A DNA stretch of 64,000 bases from Colius striatus (Eukaryota > Chordata > Aves > Coliiformes > Coliidae). The number at the start of each line of letters is the position of its first letter. Within the stretch, counting starts at the first letter, position 1. This document shows positions 14,601-23,598 of this stretch, in pieces. The stretch is taken from positions 3,517,853 through 3,581,852 of the forward strand of contig NC_084768.1 in NCBI RefSeq assembly GCF_028858725.1, in the 5' to 3' direction. A program made the translations under genes and the position numbers. Below the pieces are notes generated by a model that worked only from the letters and a program-made list of their open reading frames with translations, did not search any database and was not told where the DNA came from.

Positions 14601-17600
14601 AGTTGCTTCCTGAAGGCTTCTGGTTCTTAAAATATATCCACTTGTCATAATGACTCTGTTAGTGCAGACAGTCTAGGGAACATTCTTGTTGCTGAGCCTA
14701 ATTATGAGTGGGTGTGCAACTAGTCTGGGCCAACACTGAGCTGAGACTGTGTAGGAACCTGACAATACTACAGTTAATTTTAACACCAGTCTTTGACATC
14801 AATGTGACTGAGCACTGGGTAAGAGCTGCACTCATGTAAAATAGGGATAAAAGCTGAGATTTTTTTTCTTTTATATACATATATATATATATAACTTTTC
14901 CCTTTAAGGTGGCCTAGGAATGGGAAGCAAGTCAGCTGCCACCAGTCCTACAGGATCCCTCCACAGTACTCCTACTCATCAGCCTAAACCCCAAACGCTG
15001 GATCCATTTGCTGATCTGGGCACTCTTGGAGCAAGTTTAGCAGGTTTGCATCCCTTCTTCAAAATAAAAGAGAAATTAAAACGTGCCAGCTCTGTTTTAG
15101 GGAAAAAGGAGGAGCAGCCCAGTATGTGACAGAGGGTCCTTGCAGCCTACCCTTATGCCTGTGCTGCTTTCTGGCTTTACCTTCTGCCTGATTCCCTGTA
15201 ATCTCTCACAAATCTGTGCTTGTACTGATCCTCCATAAAAAAACCCCAAACTTGTTGGGACCTCAGCAGGCTACATGGGTTGGAAAGTGTAACCTCTAGC
15301 TCGTAAGTCTGAACAGTTTCTGGGTAAGGATGCTCTCTGTTTAACCCCAACTGCAGCACTGTTGCTACAGACCTTGGAGCAGCACCTGGGAGAAGCCTCT
15401 GGGTCTTCAAAGCTTCAAACATCCCTGAGGGATTGTTTCCTTCTAGACTTGACTCATTTTTGTCCTTTGTGAGGAAAGCTGTGGAACCTCACAAATCTAC
15501 CTCCAGTTTGCAGTACTATCTGAAGGCAGAGTCTGAACCCATTTTTGTCTGCACTGGGCTACAATGGGCTGTTTATTTGACTGCTTGGACAAGCATTTTT
15601 TCCCCCCCTCTTGTTTTATCTCAGGAAAACATCAGCAAACCCTCATCCCCAGCATTAAAAAGGCAGTTCTGACAAATTGAGTTTCCCTTAAACCCCCCAG
15701 CATGGCAGCTTCTCTGTCTTCTGGTAAATAGATTTTTCTTCCTTTTGTCAGTGCCCTCAGCTCTTTGCAAGCCATTGTGGTTTTAGCTGCTGTTTGTTTT
15801 CTCCTTTGCGTCAGTACCAGCATGGTTCTGGAATTAGGTTTCCCAGTTCCCTCTGCTGGATCACTCGCTGCTCTGCAGGAGCAAAATAAAAGCTGTGCCA
15901 AGAGCCGTGTCAGAGCCATCGAGGTGCTTTTAAAACGTGTTCTCTGGCAAAGTTATGGAGCTTAAAAACAAACGCCTTGGCATCCGCAGGATATTTAACC
16001 ACGGTTTTGTTGTGTGTGACTAAGTCGAAAGCGCTTCTCCCACTTTCCATGACACATTTCAGAGCTCAAAGTTGAGTGGGGATGTTAGATAATAAAACAT
16101 TAACACTGTGTACCTCCTGCCAGAAACTGAGCCAGAGGAGAATCCCTTAAAGTAACAGGGTGCTGAAACACAGGGCTCTGGGGGATGATATTACATCAGC
16201 ACTGCATCAGATGTTGTCATTTGAACGTACATGAGCTGGTTGATGTTGCCCCCGTGACAGACACTCAGCTGTGGCTCCCAGTTAGCTGCACTGTAGCTTT
16301 CCCCAATGAGCTGCTGCTCCAGTGCCTGTGCAGTTGTCAAAGGCAGGTGCTGTGCTTTGAGCAGCTCACAGAGAGAAGTGACAGGAAAGTCAAACGGCTT
16401 CGCTTGACGCTGCAAAAATCAATTAGTGGCAGGGCTGAAAACAGAAGCCAGCTCCTGGGGGACTTCATTCAGGTTCTCTTTTTGGAAGGTAAGTCAGTAG
16501 CCTGTTTGCTAATGCCCTCTGTCCTCTGCAGGTGGCCCTTCGTTTGCCAGTAAGCCCACCACGCCGACGGGCATGGGTGGAGGATTCCCACCCTCGCCAC
16601 AGAAACCCTCTCCCCAGCCCATGGGCGGCAGCGGTTGGCAGCAAGGAGCTGGCTATGGCTGGCAGCAGGCAGCAACCAAAGGCCAGCCCAGCATGCCTCA
16701 TGCCTCCCCTCAGAACAAGCCCAATTACAACGTGAGCTTCTCAGCCATGCCGGGAGCGCCAAGCGAGCGTGGAAAAGGCCCAGCTAACGTGGGTAAGCTC
16801 AGAGCTCAGCAGCCAAAGGGCTGCCTCCTCCTTTGGTGCTCAAACACCTCAACGGCCTAAGGGGTCTAAGCAAGTCGTGCTGATCACTTGATGATACAGG
16901 AACTTCAGTGTTGATTCTCCCATCCTAGACTCTAAGACAACCTGTAGTCCAAGTGGGCTTCAATAACAATAACTCCAAAGCAACGTTAGCCTGTACCCCT
17001 TTTATGAGAACCTACACGCTCACTGGCACTGGGAGATTGTTACAGCGCTGGGGGTGGCAGGGGGAGTGTGGCTTGGGTAGAAAAGTGGTGTTAAATCAAC
17101 TTGTATTGTGATAACAACTTCAAAGCTTTTTGTTTCCCAAGATTCAAAACCAAAAGTGTCTGCAGATTTTGAAGATCTATTATCTGGTCAAGGTTTTAAT
17201 GCTCACAAGGACAAGAAGGGTCCCAAAACAATAGCTGAGATGAGAAAAGAAGAAATGGCTAAGGAGATGGACCCTGAGAAGCTAAAAGTAGGCAACATTC
17301 TTGTTTATGCTCTTACAGTCATTCAGTGTGTCCTTAGTTCTCCTCATGCTGCCCCTTCTGACAAAGCCAGGTTTCGGTGCTATGAAGGATGAGATTGCCT
17401 TGGGGCAGACTGTGAGAACTTCTTGCTGCTTGTTCATATGATAAATTCTTATGCCTTCCCTGGAGATGTGAATGTCCCTTGGAATAGATTTAAAACTCCA
17501 GGGTTACATTTGTGTCCTGAACTAGACTGTAGCAAACAGTGGCTTGCTCGGTGTTACTATCAGGGCTGTTGGTTTTCCACATTACTCCAGACCTGATTAG

Positions 17601-20600
17601 AAGGCTCAGCTAATTAAACTAACCCTCTGTCTCATTAATCTTGCCTGCTTTGCAATTCTCTTGCCTCTCCTCAATAAATTGCCAAACCACACATTTGTTA
17701 TGAAGGAAATTCAGTCTGCCCAATTCTACGTTTAAAATGTGAAACCACGAAGTGCAATTCGAGAAGGATACAGAAGTGAGAGGAAGAGCCCAAGCAAAAG
17801 CCAGGCAAACTTGTGGAAAGCAGAACAAGTGATTTAGTTCTACAATCATTTTTACCTTGTGGAAATGTTTTAACCTTTGCAAAGTGTGTGCCAGCAACCA
17901 AGCTGAACACAATTATCAGCCACGTGTACCCAAGCCAGACAGGCCATTGAGCAGGCAGTGGTTTGCCCAGTTCATAAGCCATACACCTTCAGCATTCCTG
18001 TGCTACAACTTAATATGTGCAACATTTTTCCCCCCAGATATCACCAAAGCACCCGGCTGAGTCTCCCTTCTCAATACAATTCCCTTTGCTCTGGTGCATT
18101 TTATTTCATTGGGTCACTTCAGCCTAGAACTGTTCAGTCTATTTACACCTTGTTTTTCACGCATGCTTCCCTTTCCTCCTCCTTTTCCCTAGCCATGGGC
18201 TATGATGGCAACCACTAAAGGGGGACTACATCATCTAGGAGAGTGGACTACCTAATACTTTATTTGCTGCATTGCAGGTAGCAAAGGGGCAAGGGAAGAG
18301 AATTGAGGCTTCTGACTTAGAGCTTAAAAAGATTTGTATTGAAGCCAGCCTTTGACATGAGTTTTCAGAAGGCTTAACTGTAGCCATACACAAAAGGTAC
18401 CCATCCACAGCAGGGTTCTAGCTGAGCTTACTTTGGGTGTGCAATTAAGCTTGCTAAAGAGCCACATGGTTAAACATTTTCTTCATCTTTTGACTGTTCC
18501 ATCTAATAACTGCTCATGAGTATTACCAACCTTGTAGCAGAGATGTTGCCCAAGGTGTGTCTGAACTGCCGAGCAGTGATGTAAAACTTAATGAGAAAGT
18601 AGAGACTGACCTTCCAAAGGTTTGCTAAAGCTTGGAAAGAAATGTGTCCTTCATGCTCCCTGGAGTCATTGCTATTCAAATGAAGAAACTTTATCCTACT
18701 GGAATACCTAACGGAAGGCATAAATTGAGACTCTCATTCTTCTCTGCAGATCCTGGAATGGATTGAAGGGAAGGAGAGAAATATAAGAGCCCTGCTGTCC
18801 ACCATGCATACAGTCTTATGGGCAGGGGAGACCAAGTGGAAACCTGTTAGTATGGCAGATCTTGTTACGCCAGAGCAGGTGAAGAAGGTCTACCGGCGGG
18901 CAGTGCTTGTCGTGCATCCCGACAAGGTGAGGTCTGCCTGCTTCCACGTTGTTCACAAGTCATTACTGTTCTCTTCAGTATGGACTGTTGAATGTGATTG
19001 CTGAATTTTTTGGTGCAAACAGCTTTGAGGAAAGTAGTTCAAGGTTTTTTCCAGTTTCTGAAAGGTGAGAAACTCTAAGCACTCCCAGCCCCAAGACTCT
19101 GCTTGGTACATACTGCTCCAAGCAACAGAGGTTCAGGTCTCCAGGTTTTGTCACCCTGACTTTGACTCTAAACCATTCTGGTGGTGAACAACAGTCCAGA
19201 ATATTGTGCTTGCTGAAGGAGATGAGGGTGTGATAAAGGTATATGAAAGGATATGGGTCTTAAAGTCAATCTTCTAAACTGGAAGAATCAAGCAGCGTGC
19301 AACGATGCCATCTGAGAAACCCTGTGGTAATGATGAAGCTTCCACTTTTAAACAACTATAGACTCTGAGAGTTTCAGGGCAGGGGGCCAAGGCTTGAGAA
19401 GATGTGGGCTGCCCAGAGGCTTGCAGGAATACGGCTTTTATCAAGGAACTGGGTACAGGTGACAGCTCTTTCCCTTCAGTGCAGGTAAAATGCCTCTTGC
19501 AAAGCTTAGCTTAATTTTTCTTTGCCCTTGGGACTACAGTGCTTTATCACACTTGAGGGGTTGTCAGCTCAGAAGGAGCAGAAGAGCTGATAAATTCTTA
19601 AGCTGTAAACAAGGTAAGCAGCCCTCAACAGCAGCTTCTTCTTGTTAAAGAAGAAGTGAAGAACGTTTGAGGGAAGCGCTCGGTAATCTAGCTGCACAAA
19701 TGTCAACTTTTTGTCGGCTGATTTGACAGATGTGATCTCTCTCTCTCTCTGTTTTATTCCAGGCTACTGGGCAGCCATATGAACAATATGCAAAGATGAT
19801 ATTTATGGAGCTTAATGATGCCTGGTCAGAATTTGAAAACCAAGGACAAAAACCCTTGTATTAGGTACTTTCTCAGTCCCCACCACAGACCTGTGCTAGT
19901 GCTTATTTAGTCTCTTGTCACAAATGTCACGGATCAACCAAACTCTGGCTGGAAACTCAGAGGTTTCAGAAAACAAAGAGCCTAATACTTACCATGAAGA
20001 ACAAGAGAAAGGTTTCCTTCTCCTTGTATCAAGAATCCTGAGCTCAGAGGAACTCTAGCTGCCTGGCTTGCCCCATGAGAGCCACGGGGTTACAGTTTCT
20101 TCTAACTTTTGTGATTTTCTTTGGATTCAAGTAGGGCAAGAGAGAACACATTGTGTGAAGAGGTGGAATTGTTCTGTCTCCAACACAGTGTAGCTGGTGA
20201 ATTGCCTACATTATTTATTTCCTTTCTTTTTTTTTTGGTGATATGGCAACTCTTCAGTCGAGTTCAACAACAGATGGTGAAGCCCAAACTTTGATGCACT
20301 TCCTCCCTAAGTTTGGTTCAAACTTTATCAAATTAAAGTGCTCACTCAGACATGGTTTAGGCACACTTCTAACAGTCACCATTTGCTGCTTAATTGCTCA
20401 TGTAATATAGAATGCCTGAATAGAGACAAAAGCTGAATCCTGAGTTAGACCAGCGTGGCAGCTGCCAGCTGCCTTGCACATTAACACTGTACTTCACCTC
20501 CCAGTCCAGCAGTGAAATGTGCGGAAGAAATTCCTCAGTATTATGGAGCAAGTGTCTTTTAGAGCAAGCAACAAATAATTGATGTTAAACAGCACCTTGT

Positions 20601-22030
20601 TGGTTTGTTAAACAGCAGTTCTGGGGGAATAGGGAATTGGGGGGGGGTAGGGTGAACCCACATTTGTAAAAGCGAGGAGTGAGCACGTACTGCATTTCCC
20701 ATGAGGTCCTCATTAATAGCTTGAAACCATCAAACAAAAGAAATACCAACAAGCTAAAACTCTGCTGCTAAGTTTTAGAAACTTCCTGGTCTATAGGTAA
20801 CACTTCCTCTCCTGAGGATTCAGAAGTCTTTTTCCAGCCCACTTGTATCACCTCTATGCCTTTATCAGCTGCAGAGCACTTGGCTAAGGCTCTTTGCAGA
20901 ACGCAACCTGTTGCAACTTCACTTTTCAGACCATGGTGTACAAGCTGTCAGGTAGACATCTGTGGACCAGGTCTGGGTTTTGAGGTAAATACAGTGCAAA
21001 TTTATTATCTTCAAAGTTTATATTGGACCAAAGCAATAATATAGCAAGGAAATATCTCGGTTGCTAAAGCTGAAGCAGCTCTCCTAGTTTAAAAGCAAGT
21101 TACACTCCTCACCCCGAATTCTGGCATTCTTCTTTTGTACAATAACAAAAGCTAGCAGTTTATTTAGCAACACGTTGTATCTGTAGTTGAGCTTTGAAAG
21201 GGCAGGAAATCACTTGTATTTACTGCTTCAGGAACAGGTTGCCATCTGATGTGAGTCTTTAAAGCTGGTGTTTTTTTTAAAGACAATCCACTTGTTGCAC
21301 TTACGTTTTCAAATGGCAACACTTTTCCTGCAAAGACGGTGTGTCAAAGTACATTGCTTTCTGTACAAAAGTCATCCTTTTGTTGTATTGGTCCATTATT
21401 TACTACCATTAATTGAAAATGTGAAACCAACGCCTAGGTCTCCTTTTATATAAAAGACCTTAAGATACTAGTAACAAACTGGATGTTATTTATTAATGTT
21501 TTGATCCAGTACGTGCTTGTCTTATTTAAATGAGATAACTGGAATGTGAATCATGTTCCTGTGACTTGTTGGTTTACTGTTTCTCATTCACATTTGTAGA
21601 TATCGTGACCTATGCCTATATAATAAAAAGGATCTCATTACTATAAGGTACTTTTTTAATGATGAAAACTACATTAGCTTTGTATCAAGTTTGCCATGGC
21701 ACATAACTCTGGATACTCATGTGTTCACAGAATACAAACCCATCATGATTAAACTTTACCAAAAGAAACCCTACCCCCCCTTAAGCTTTGATTACTTCCA
21801 TCCCTAATGTTTTTATGGATGCATGAAAGTATTAGGATGTATGTATATCAAAATAGTTAACCAAAACCCCCCTTTTCTTGTCATATCTGGTAGTGACAGA
21901 GGTTATCAATGTTCAGGTTTACTGTTTGACTAAATTATTGTAATTTTTGTAAATAAGGTATATACTCATGAAATTGTGGCTGGTCTAAAACATTTGTATA
22001 TACATTAAAAAGCTCAAATTAACATAATCA
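1..22030 (+). CDS. DNAJC6: DNAJC6 (auxilin), gene overview, 5' end outside window
   Basis: This is the 3' part of the gene for auxilin, the neuronal J-domain co-chaperone that recruits Hsc70 to clathrin-coated vesicles and drives uncoating. Fifteen coding exons are visible between 2651 and 19864. All have GT/AG ends and compatible phases, and together they give 804 residues plus stop. The order is: end of the PTEN-like phosphatase domain (fragment residues about 1-150), C2-like domain (about 150-310), a long low-complexity Pro/Ser-rich clathrin and AP-2 binding region with DLL, DPF and WDW motifs (about 310-710), and a J domain with HPD (about 712-804). Human auxilin is roughly 910-970 residues, so about 110-170 N-terminal residues lie upstream. 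The paralog GAK was considered. The residue pattern ([33 protein letters not shown]) and the LEPROT/LEPR neighbours favour DNAJC6. The 3' limit is inferred from poly(A) signals. Confidence 0.95.
2651..2773 (+). CDS. DNAJC6: DNAJC6 coding exon a (PTEN-like domain)
   Basis: Forty-one codons, phase 0 to 0, begin [20 protein letters not shown] and end VCVIHCM. The acceptor is CTGTAG and the donor GTAAGT. This is the end of the PTEN-like phosphatase fold up to the P-loop cysteine; the loop continues in the next exon as DGRAAS. Confidence 0.95.
2774..5464 (+). other. DNAJC6: DNAJC6 intron carrying a CR1 insertion
   Basis: This 2.7-kb intron contains a plus-strand CR1 fragment at 3039-3728. Beyond that I see no supported feature. 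Confidence 0.85.
3039..3728 (+). mobile_element. CR1 LINE fragment, 5'-truncated, plus strand
   Basis: This is the 3' end of a CR1 non-LTR retrotransposon in a DNAJC6 intron. Broken reading frames match the C-terminal tail of CR1 reverse transcriptase (for example [20 protein letters not shown] near 3320-3380). The 3' UTR signature (GACCTGATCTAGGTGACCC, GGTTGGACTGGATGATCTC) ends in ATTCTGTGATGCTATG. It is closely similar to the elements at 36275-37094 and 57765-58240 and is 5'-truncated as usual. It is not a functional gene. Confidence 0.95.
5465..5598 (+). CDS. DNAJC6: DNAJC6 coding exon b (PTEN-like P-loop)
   Basis: The exon encodes [20 protein letters not shown] and ends at PSHRR, with acceptor TTGCCAG, donor GTACAG and a two-base overhang. 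With the previous exon it gives the loop HCMDGRAAS. The arginine expected six residues after the cysteine in active phosphatases is absent, as in other auxilins. Confidence 0.95.
5740..5912 (+). mobile_element. Old, diverged CR1 3' fragment, plus strand
   Basis: Similar to the CR1 3' region (GGAACAGGCTGTTCAGAG, ATCCTTAGAGATTTTTGGC, GAGATCTCTTCCAATCTGAA, ATTATTCT) but heavily diverged. It lies in a 1.1-kb DNAJC6 intron (5599-6744) that shows nothing else. Confidence 0.6.
6745..6939 (+). CDS. DNAJC6: DNAJC6 coding exon c (PTEN-like to C2 linker)
   Basis: Encodes [33 protein letters not shown] and ends at EYERMK. The acceptor is CTGCAG. The donor must be GTGAGT at 6940, leaving AA, which the next exon completes to K-E-Y-R. 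Confidence 0.95.
7313..7430 (+). CDS. DNAJC6: DNAJC6 coding exon d (C2-like domain)
   Basis: Encodes [20 protein letters not shown] and [19 protein letters not shown]. The acceptor is CTCAAAG and the donor GTAGGA. These are beta strands of the C2-like domain that follows the phosphatase-like fold and contributes to phosphoinositide binding in auxilin. Confidence 0.95.
7431..8754 (+). other. DNAJC6: DNAJC6 intron
   Basis: A 1.3-kb intron with no repeat or RNA gene that I can recognise. Confidence 0.8.
8755..8834 (+). CDS. DNAJC6: DNAJC6 coding exon e (C2-like domain)
   Basis: Encodes [20 protein letters not shown] then TTLKFTK, with acceptor TTTTTTTCAG and donor GTGAGT. Phase 0 in, two bases out, joining to KPELDAC. 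Confidence 0.95.
9013..9206 (+). CDS. DNAJC6: DNAJC6 coding exon f (end of C2-like domain)
   Basis: Encodes [20 protein letters not shown], then [20 protein letters not shown] and [12 protein letters not shown], with one base left over. The acceptor is CTCTTTCAG and the donor GTAAGA. This is the end of the C2-like domain and the start of the linker. Confidence 0.95.
9236..9308 (-). mobile_element. CR1 3'-tail fragment inside a 160-bp intron, minus strand
   Basis: AATCACAGGATGGTTGGGGC, GGGACCTCTGGAGATCACCT and GCAACCCCCTGCTAGAGCAG are the reverse complement of the CR1 3' terminus. It fills nearly half of the very short intron 9207-9366. Confidence 0.9.
9367..9447 (+). CDS. DNAJC6: DNAJC6 coding exon g
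   Basis: Encodes [20 protein letters not shown] then FSSLSWQ, with acceptor GTGCTGCAG and donor GTATGC. It has phase 1 on both sides. The Q-S-x-F-F-x-S-L-x-W-Q pattern agrees with auxilin at this point. Confidence 0.9.
9448..10336 (+). other. DNAJC6: DNAJC6 intron
   Basis: A 0.9-kb intron. I see no supported feature in it. Confidence 0.8.
10337..10783 (+). CDS. DNAJC6: DNAJC6 coding exon h (largest; clathrin/AP-2 binding region)
   Basis: A 447-nt exon opening the unstructured region. It has an acidic Ser-rich stretch ([15 protein letters not shown]), a basic stretch ([10 protein letters not shown]), then [13 protein letters not shown] and [12 protein letters not shown]. The DLL and DLF motifs are of the kind that bind clathrin and adaptors. 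A Ser/Pro run ([10 protein letters not shown]) closes the exon. The acceptor is CATTTAG and the donor GTAAAT. GC content is visibly higher than in the flanking introns. Confidence 0.95.
10784..12468 (+). other. DNAJC6: DNAJC6 intron
   Basis: A 1.7-kb intron. Several reading frames near 100 codons exist on both strands around 11243-12268, but none resembles a known protein or has supported splice structure. Confidence 0.8.
12469..12621 (+). CDS. DNAJC6: DNAJC6 coding exon i (DPF motifs)
   Basis: Encodes [40 protein letters not shown] and [11 protein letters not shown]. It has three DPF motifs (AP-2 appendage ligands) and one DLL. The acceptor is TTTTTGCAG and the donor GTAAGA; phase 1 on both sides. 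Confidence 0.95.
12622..13951 (+). other. DNAJC6: DNAJC6 intron
   Basis: A 1.3-kb AT-richer intron without recognisable features. Confidence 0.8.
13952..14020 (+). CDS. DNAJC6: DNAJC6 coding exon j (WDW motif)
   Basis: A short 69-nt exon encoding [20 protein letters not shown] then NKPG. Two AG acceptors are close together. The upstream one (CTGCTTAG) keeps the frame and restores the conserved A-S-S-T-P. The one eight bases downstream would break the frame. The donor is GTATGT. Confidence 0.92.
14211..14303 (-). mobile_element. CR1 3' fragment, minus strand
   Basis: ATAGAACCATAAAAGCATAG, GGCTGGAAGAGACCATTGAG and TCCAACCTTTGTCCTAGCC, followed by CTAGACCACCTCCCTAAGT, match the reverse complement of an older CR1 subfamily tail, different from the younger copies elsewhere in the window. 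Confidence 0.8.
14872..14893. repeat. (AT)n microsatellite next to a splice acceptor
   Basis: About eleven AT units, one interrupted, end 15 bp before the acceptor of DNAJC6 exon k. Confidence 0.9.
14909..15043 (+). CDS. DNAJC6: DNAJC6 coding exon k, with possible alternative donor at 15122
   Basis: Encodes [40 protein letters not shown] and ASLA; DPF is present. The acceptor is CTTTAAG. The assigned donor GTTTGC at 15044 matches the conserved protein but is weak. The frame stays open to 15121, where a stronger donor GTATGT lies in the same phase and would add 26 residues (see findings). Confidence 0.88.
15044..16531 (+). other. DNAJC6: DNAJC6 intron
   Basis: A 1.5-kb intron. Its first 78 bases may be alternatively exonic. 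I see no repeat in the rest. Confidence 0.75.
16532..16792 (+). CDS. DNAJC6: DNAJC6 coding exon l (Pro/Gln/Gly-rich region)
   Basis: Encodes [20 protein letters not shown], a W-Q-Q-rich stretch ([20 protein letters not shown]), and [14 protein letters not shown]. This is the low-complexity clathrin-binding region. The acceptor is CTCTGCAG and the donor GTAAGC; phase 1 on both sides. Confidence 0.95.
16793..17141 (+). other. DNAJC6: DNAJC6 intron
   Basis: A 349-bp intron with no feature seen. Confidence 0.85.
17142..17287 (+). CDS. DNAJC6: DNAJC6 coding exon m ([10 protein letters not shown] motif)
   Basis: Encodes [40 protein letters not shown] and KEMDPEKLK. The DLL clathrin-binding motif and the charged helix leading into the J domain are near-identical to mammalian auxilin. 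The acceptor is TTCCCAAG and the donor GTAGGC. Confidence 0.96.
17288..18749 (+). other. DNAJC6: DNAJC6 intron
   Basis: A 1.5-kb intron; no repeat or RNA gene recognised. Confidence 0.8.
18750..18926 (+). CDS. DNAJC6: DNAJC6 coding exon n (J domain, HPD motif)
   Basis: Encodes [40 protein letters not shown] and [19 protein letters not shown]. The HPD tripeptide needed to stimulate Hsc70 ATPase is at 18915-18923, just before the donor GTGAGG. The acceptor is TCTCTGCAG. Confidence 0.97.
18927..19762 (+). other. DNAJC6: DNAJC6 last intron
   Basis: An 836-bp intron. A CT repeat (19736-19750) supplies the polypyrimidine tract of the last acceptor. Confidence 0.85.
19736..19750. repeat. (CT)n microsatellite in polypyrimidine tract
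   Basis: About seven CT units immediately upstream of the acceptor of the terminal DNAJC6 coding exon. Confidence 0.9.
19763..19864 (+). CDS. DNAJC6: DNAJC6 terminal coding exon (J domain end and stop)
   Basis: Encodes [20 protein letters not shown] then [13 protein letters not shown] and a TAG stop. This is the C-terminal helix of the auxilin J domain, matching the usual C-terminus of the family, so the protein ends intact. The acceptor is ATTCCAG. Confidence 0.97.
   Translation, partial: ATGQPYEQYAKMIFMELNDAWSEFENQGQKPLY
19865..22030 (+). other. DNAJC6: DNAJC6 putative 3' UTR
   Basis: AT-rich sequence after the stop without other genes. Candidate poly(A) signals are AATAAA at 21622-21627 and ATTAAA at 22004-22009; the latter is followed by a GT-rich stretch. 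I infer a long 3' UTR, as mammalian DNAJC6 has, but the exact end is unproven. Confidence 0.6.
21622..21627 (+). terminator. DNAJC6: Candidate poly(A) signal, DNAJC6
   Basis: A canonical AATAAA hexamer 1.76 kb after the stop, in AT-rich sequence. An alternative is ATTAAA at 22004. Confidence 0.5.
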
Positions 22031-23200
22031 GGTATGTTTTGTGCTTGTGGGGAGGAAAAAAACCCCACCTCTACCTTCTTGCTTGAAATCCAGTTCAGAG
22101 CAACTGCTCTGTAATTGGTGGGTAAGCAACAATGAACGGTGTGTGTGGTAAATGGAAGCTTGTCTACAGAGTCTTACATGTGTGACTATCAACTTTCTCA
22201 GTCGCTCTGGTGCAGTTTGGTGGGATCTGTGTGGTATAGACAAAGGCAGTCAAAAATTACTTGCTCTAGAGACAAATCCTTGTGTTTTTTTAGAGCTTGT
22301 ATTGCTTCAAGAGCAAACAAGCCACATGAAGGAGCCAGTTCCCATGGCTGCAAGCAGACTGTAAGAACAGTAAGGGCTTAATTTACAGAAACTCTGCAAA
22401 GTGAAAAGCTTAAGAGAGAAGCCTTTCAAACCATGTGAAACATAAGATGCTAACTTCTATCTGAAACTCAAAACATAGAAGCCAGACAGGTGTGTATTTG
22501 TGTATCTACTGTAGGCCCAAAGCCATTCACATTACCAGCAGCTGTACCAAGATGTAAGCTTATATTGAAACTGCTAGGGGTTTGTTTTTATTGCTTGTTG
22601 ATGACAGCCAAAGATTCTGTGGATGAAACGAAAGGGTCTTTAAATCATTTTCTGTATGATGAGCCCAGGACTGCTGAGTTCAGTTGCTGCTCACAAGCTG
22701 TGACTGGACCATGACATTGAAATCATCCATCTGCTCCTGTGACACAGCCCATGTGCCTCGACCAGGGTCTGTATTGCCTTTTTCAAGGGGTCACTGATGC
22801 TGTGTAGTAACAGGTTGGCACTCTGGGTATTTTTTTCCCAAATTAAGACGTTTGGAAGCAACATCTTCCTGACCCCCACAGCCGAGCGAGTCGGCAAACA
22901 CAGCACCTGACAGAACTTTCACTCCAACTATTCAGCTACTTCAACCCTGGGGTTAAGCAGCCTTCTAGTCCCTAAATTATATCAAGTTGGTGAATGGGGG
23001 GAAAAGATCTGTACTGGAGAAGGTATGAAAGGAGAAGAGCTGAGAGGCTGAGGGGAGAGATATGTGAAGAAAATCACCCTCAGGGGTGTATCCAAAGGGC
23101 TGTGAAAAAAAAGCCACCAAAGACTCGTGTGGGGTCTAAAAACGGTTCTCAGAAAGAGAAGGCTTGGCAAATAGCACTGTAAAAAACACAGTGGTTTGGG
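22031..23200. other. DNAJC6-LEPROT intergenic region
   Basis: About 1.2 kb between the presumed end of DNAJC6 and the LEPROT CpG island. I see no gene or clear repeat here; the frames near 22028-22906 look like chance. Confidence 0.65.
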
Positions 23201-23380
23201 AAGCAGCCTGCAAACCGGCGGCGGGAGCCGGCTGTCGAAAGCTGTGTTTGCGCATTCACGCCGCGGCCCTGCGCCTCCACCCGCAGCCACACACACCCTG
23301 CGCGGCGGAGGCCCGGCCCCGAGCGCCGCCCGTCGCCATGGCGACACCGCCCCCGCCCCGCGCCTGACGCCGCCCCTGAG

Positions 23381-23520
23381 GCGGCCGCTCATGTGGTGCA
23401 GAAGGGGCGAGGCCGGCGGCCGCTCATGTGGTGCAGAAGGGGCGAGGCCGGCGGCCGCTCATGTGGTACAGGAGGGGCGAGGCCGGCGGCCGCTCATGTG
23501 GTACAGGAGGGGCGAGGCCG
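23381..23520 (+). repeat. 35-bp tandem repeat, four copies, in LEPROT promoter
   Basis: Four direct units (23381-23415, 23416-23450, 23451-23485, 23486-23520), each starting GCGGCCGCTCATGTGGT and ending GGGGCGAGGCCG. Units 1 and 2 are identical, as are 3 and 4; the pairs differ at two positions (GTGCAGAAG versus GTACAGGAG). Each carries a NotI-like GCGGCCGC, an E-box TCATGTG and one ATG. The array ends about 60 bp before the LEPROT start codon. Confidence 0.97.
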
Positions 23521-23582
23521 GCGGCCGCCAGGCGGAAGTCGCCGGTCGCCACCTCAGCTGGGCGTCGCTGGGAGCTGCGGTC

Positions 23583-23598
23583 ATGGCGGGCGTCAAAG
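23583..23598 (+). CDS. LEPROT: LEPROT coding exon 1
   Basis: ATG plus MAGVK and one base, followed by donor GTACCG. The short first coding exon MAGVK is as I recall it from mammalian LEPROT. Confidence 0.93.

Larger units (their letters stand above)
14021..14908 (+). other. DNAJC6: DNAJC6 intron with CR1 fragment and AT repeat
   Basis: A 0.9-kb intron. It holds a minus-strand CR1 fragment (14211-14303) and an AT dinucleotide run (14872-14893) just before the next acceptor. Confidence 0.8.

Noticed and set aside
2651-19864. GAK (auxilin-2) instead of DNAJC6
   Set aside because: GAK has a kinase domain and a different neighbourhood. The residues in the PTEN-like exon and the low-complexity region follow DNAJC6, and LEPROT/LEPR are adjacent.
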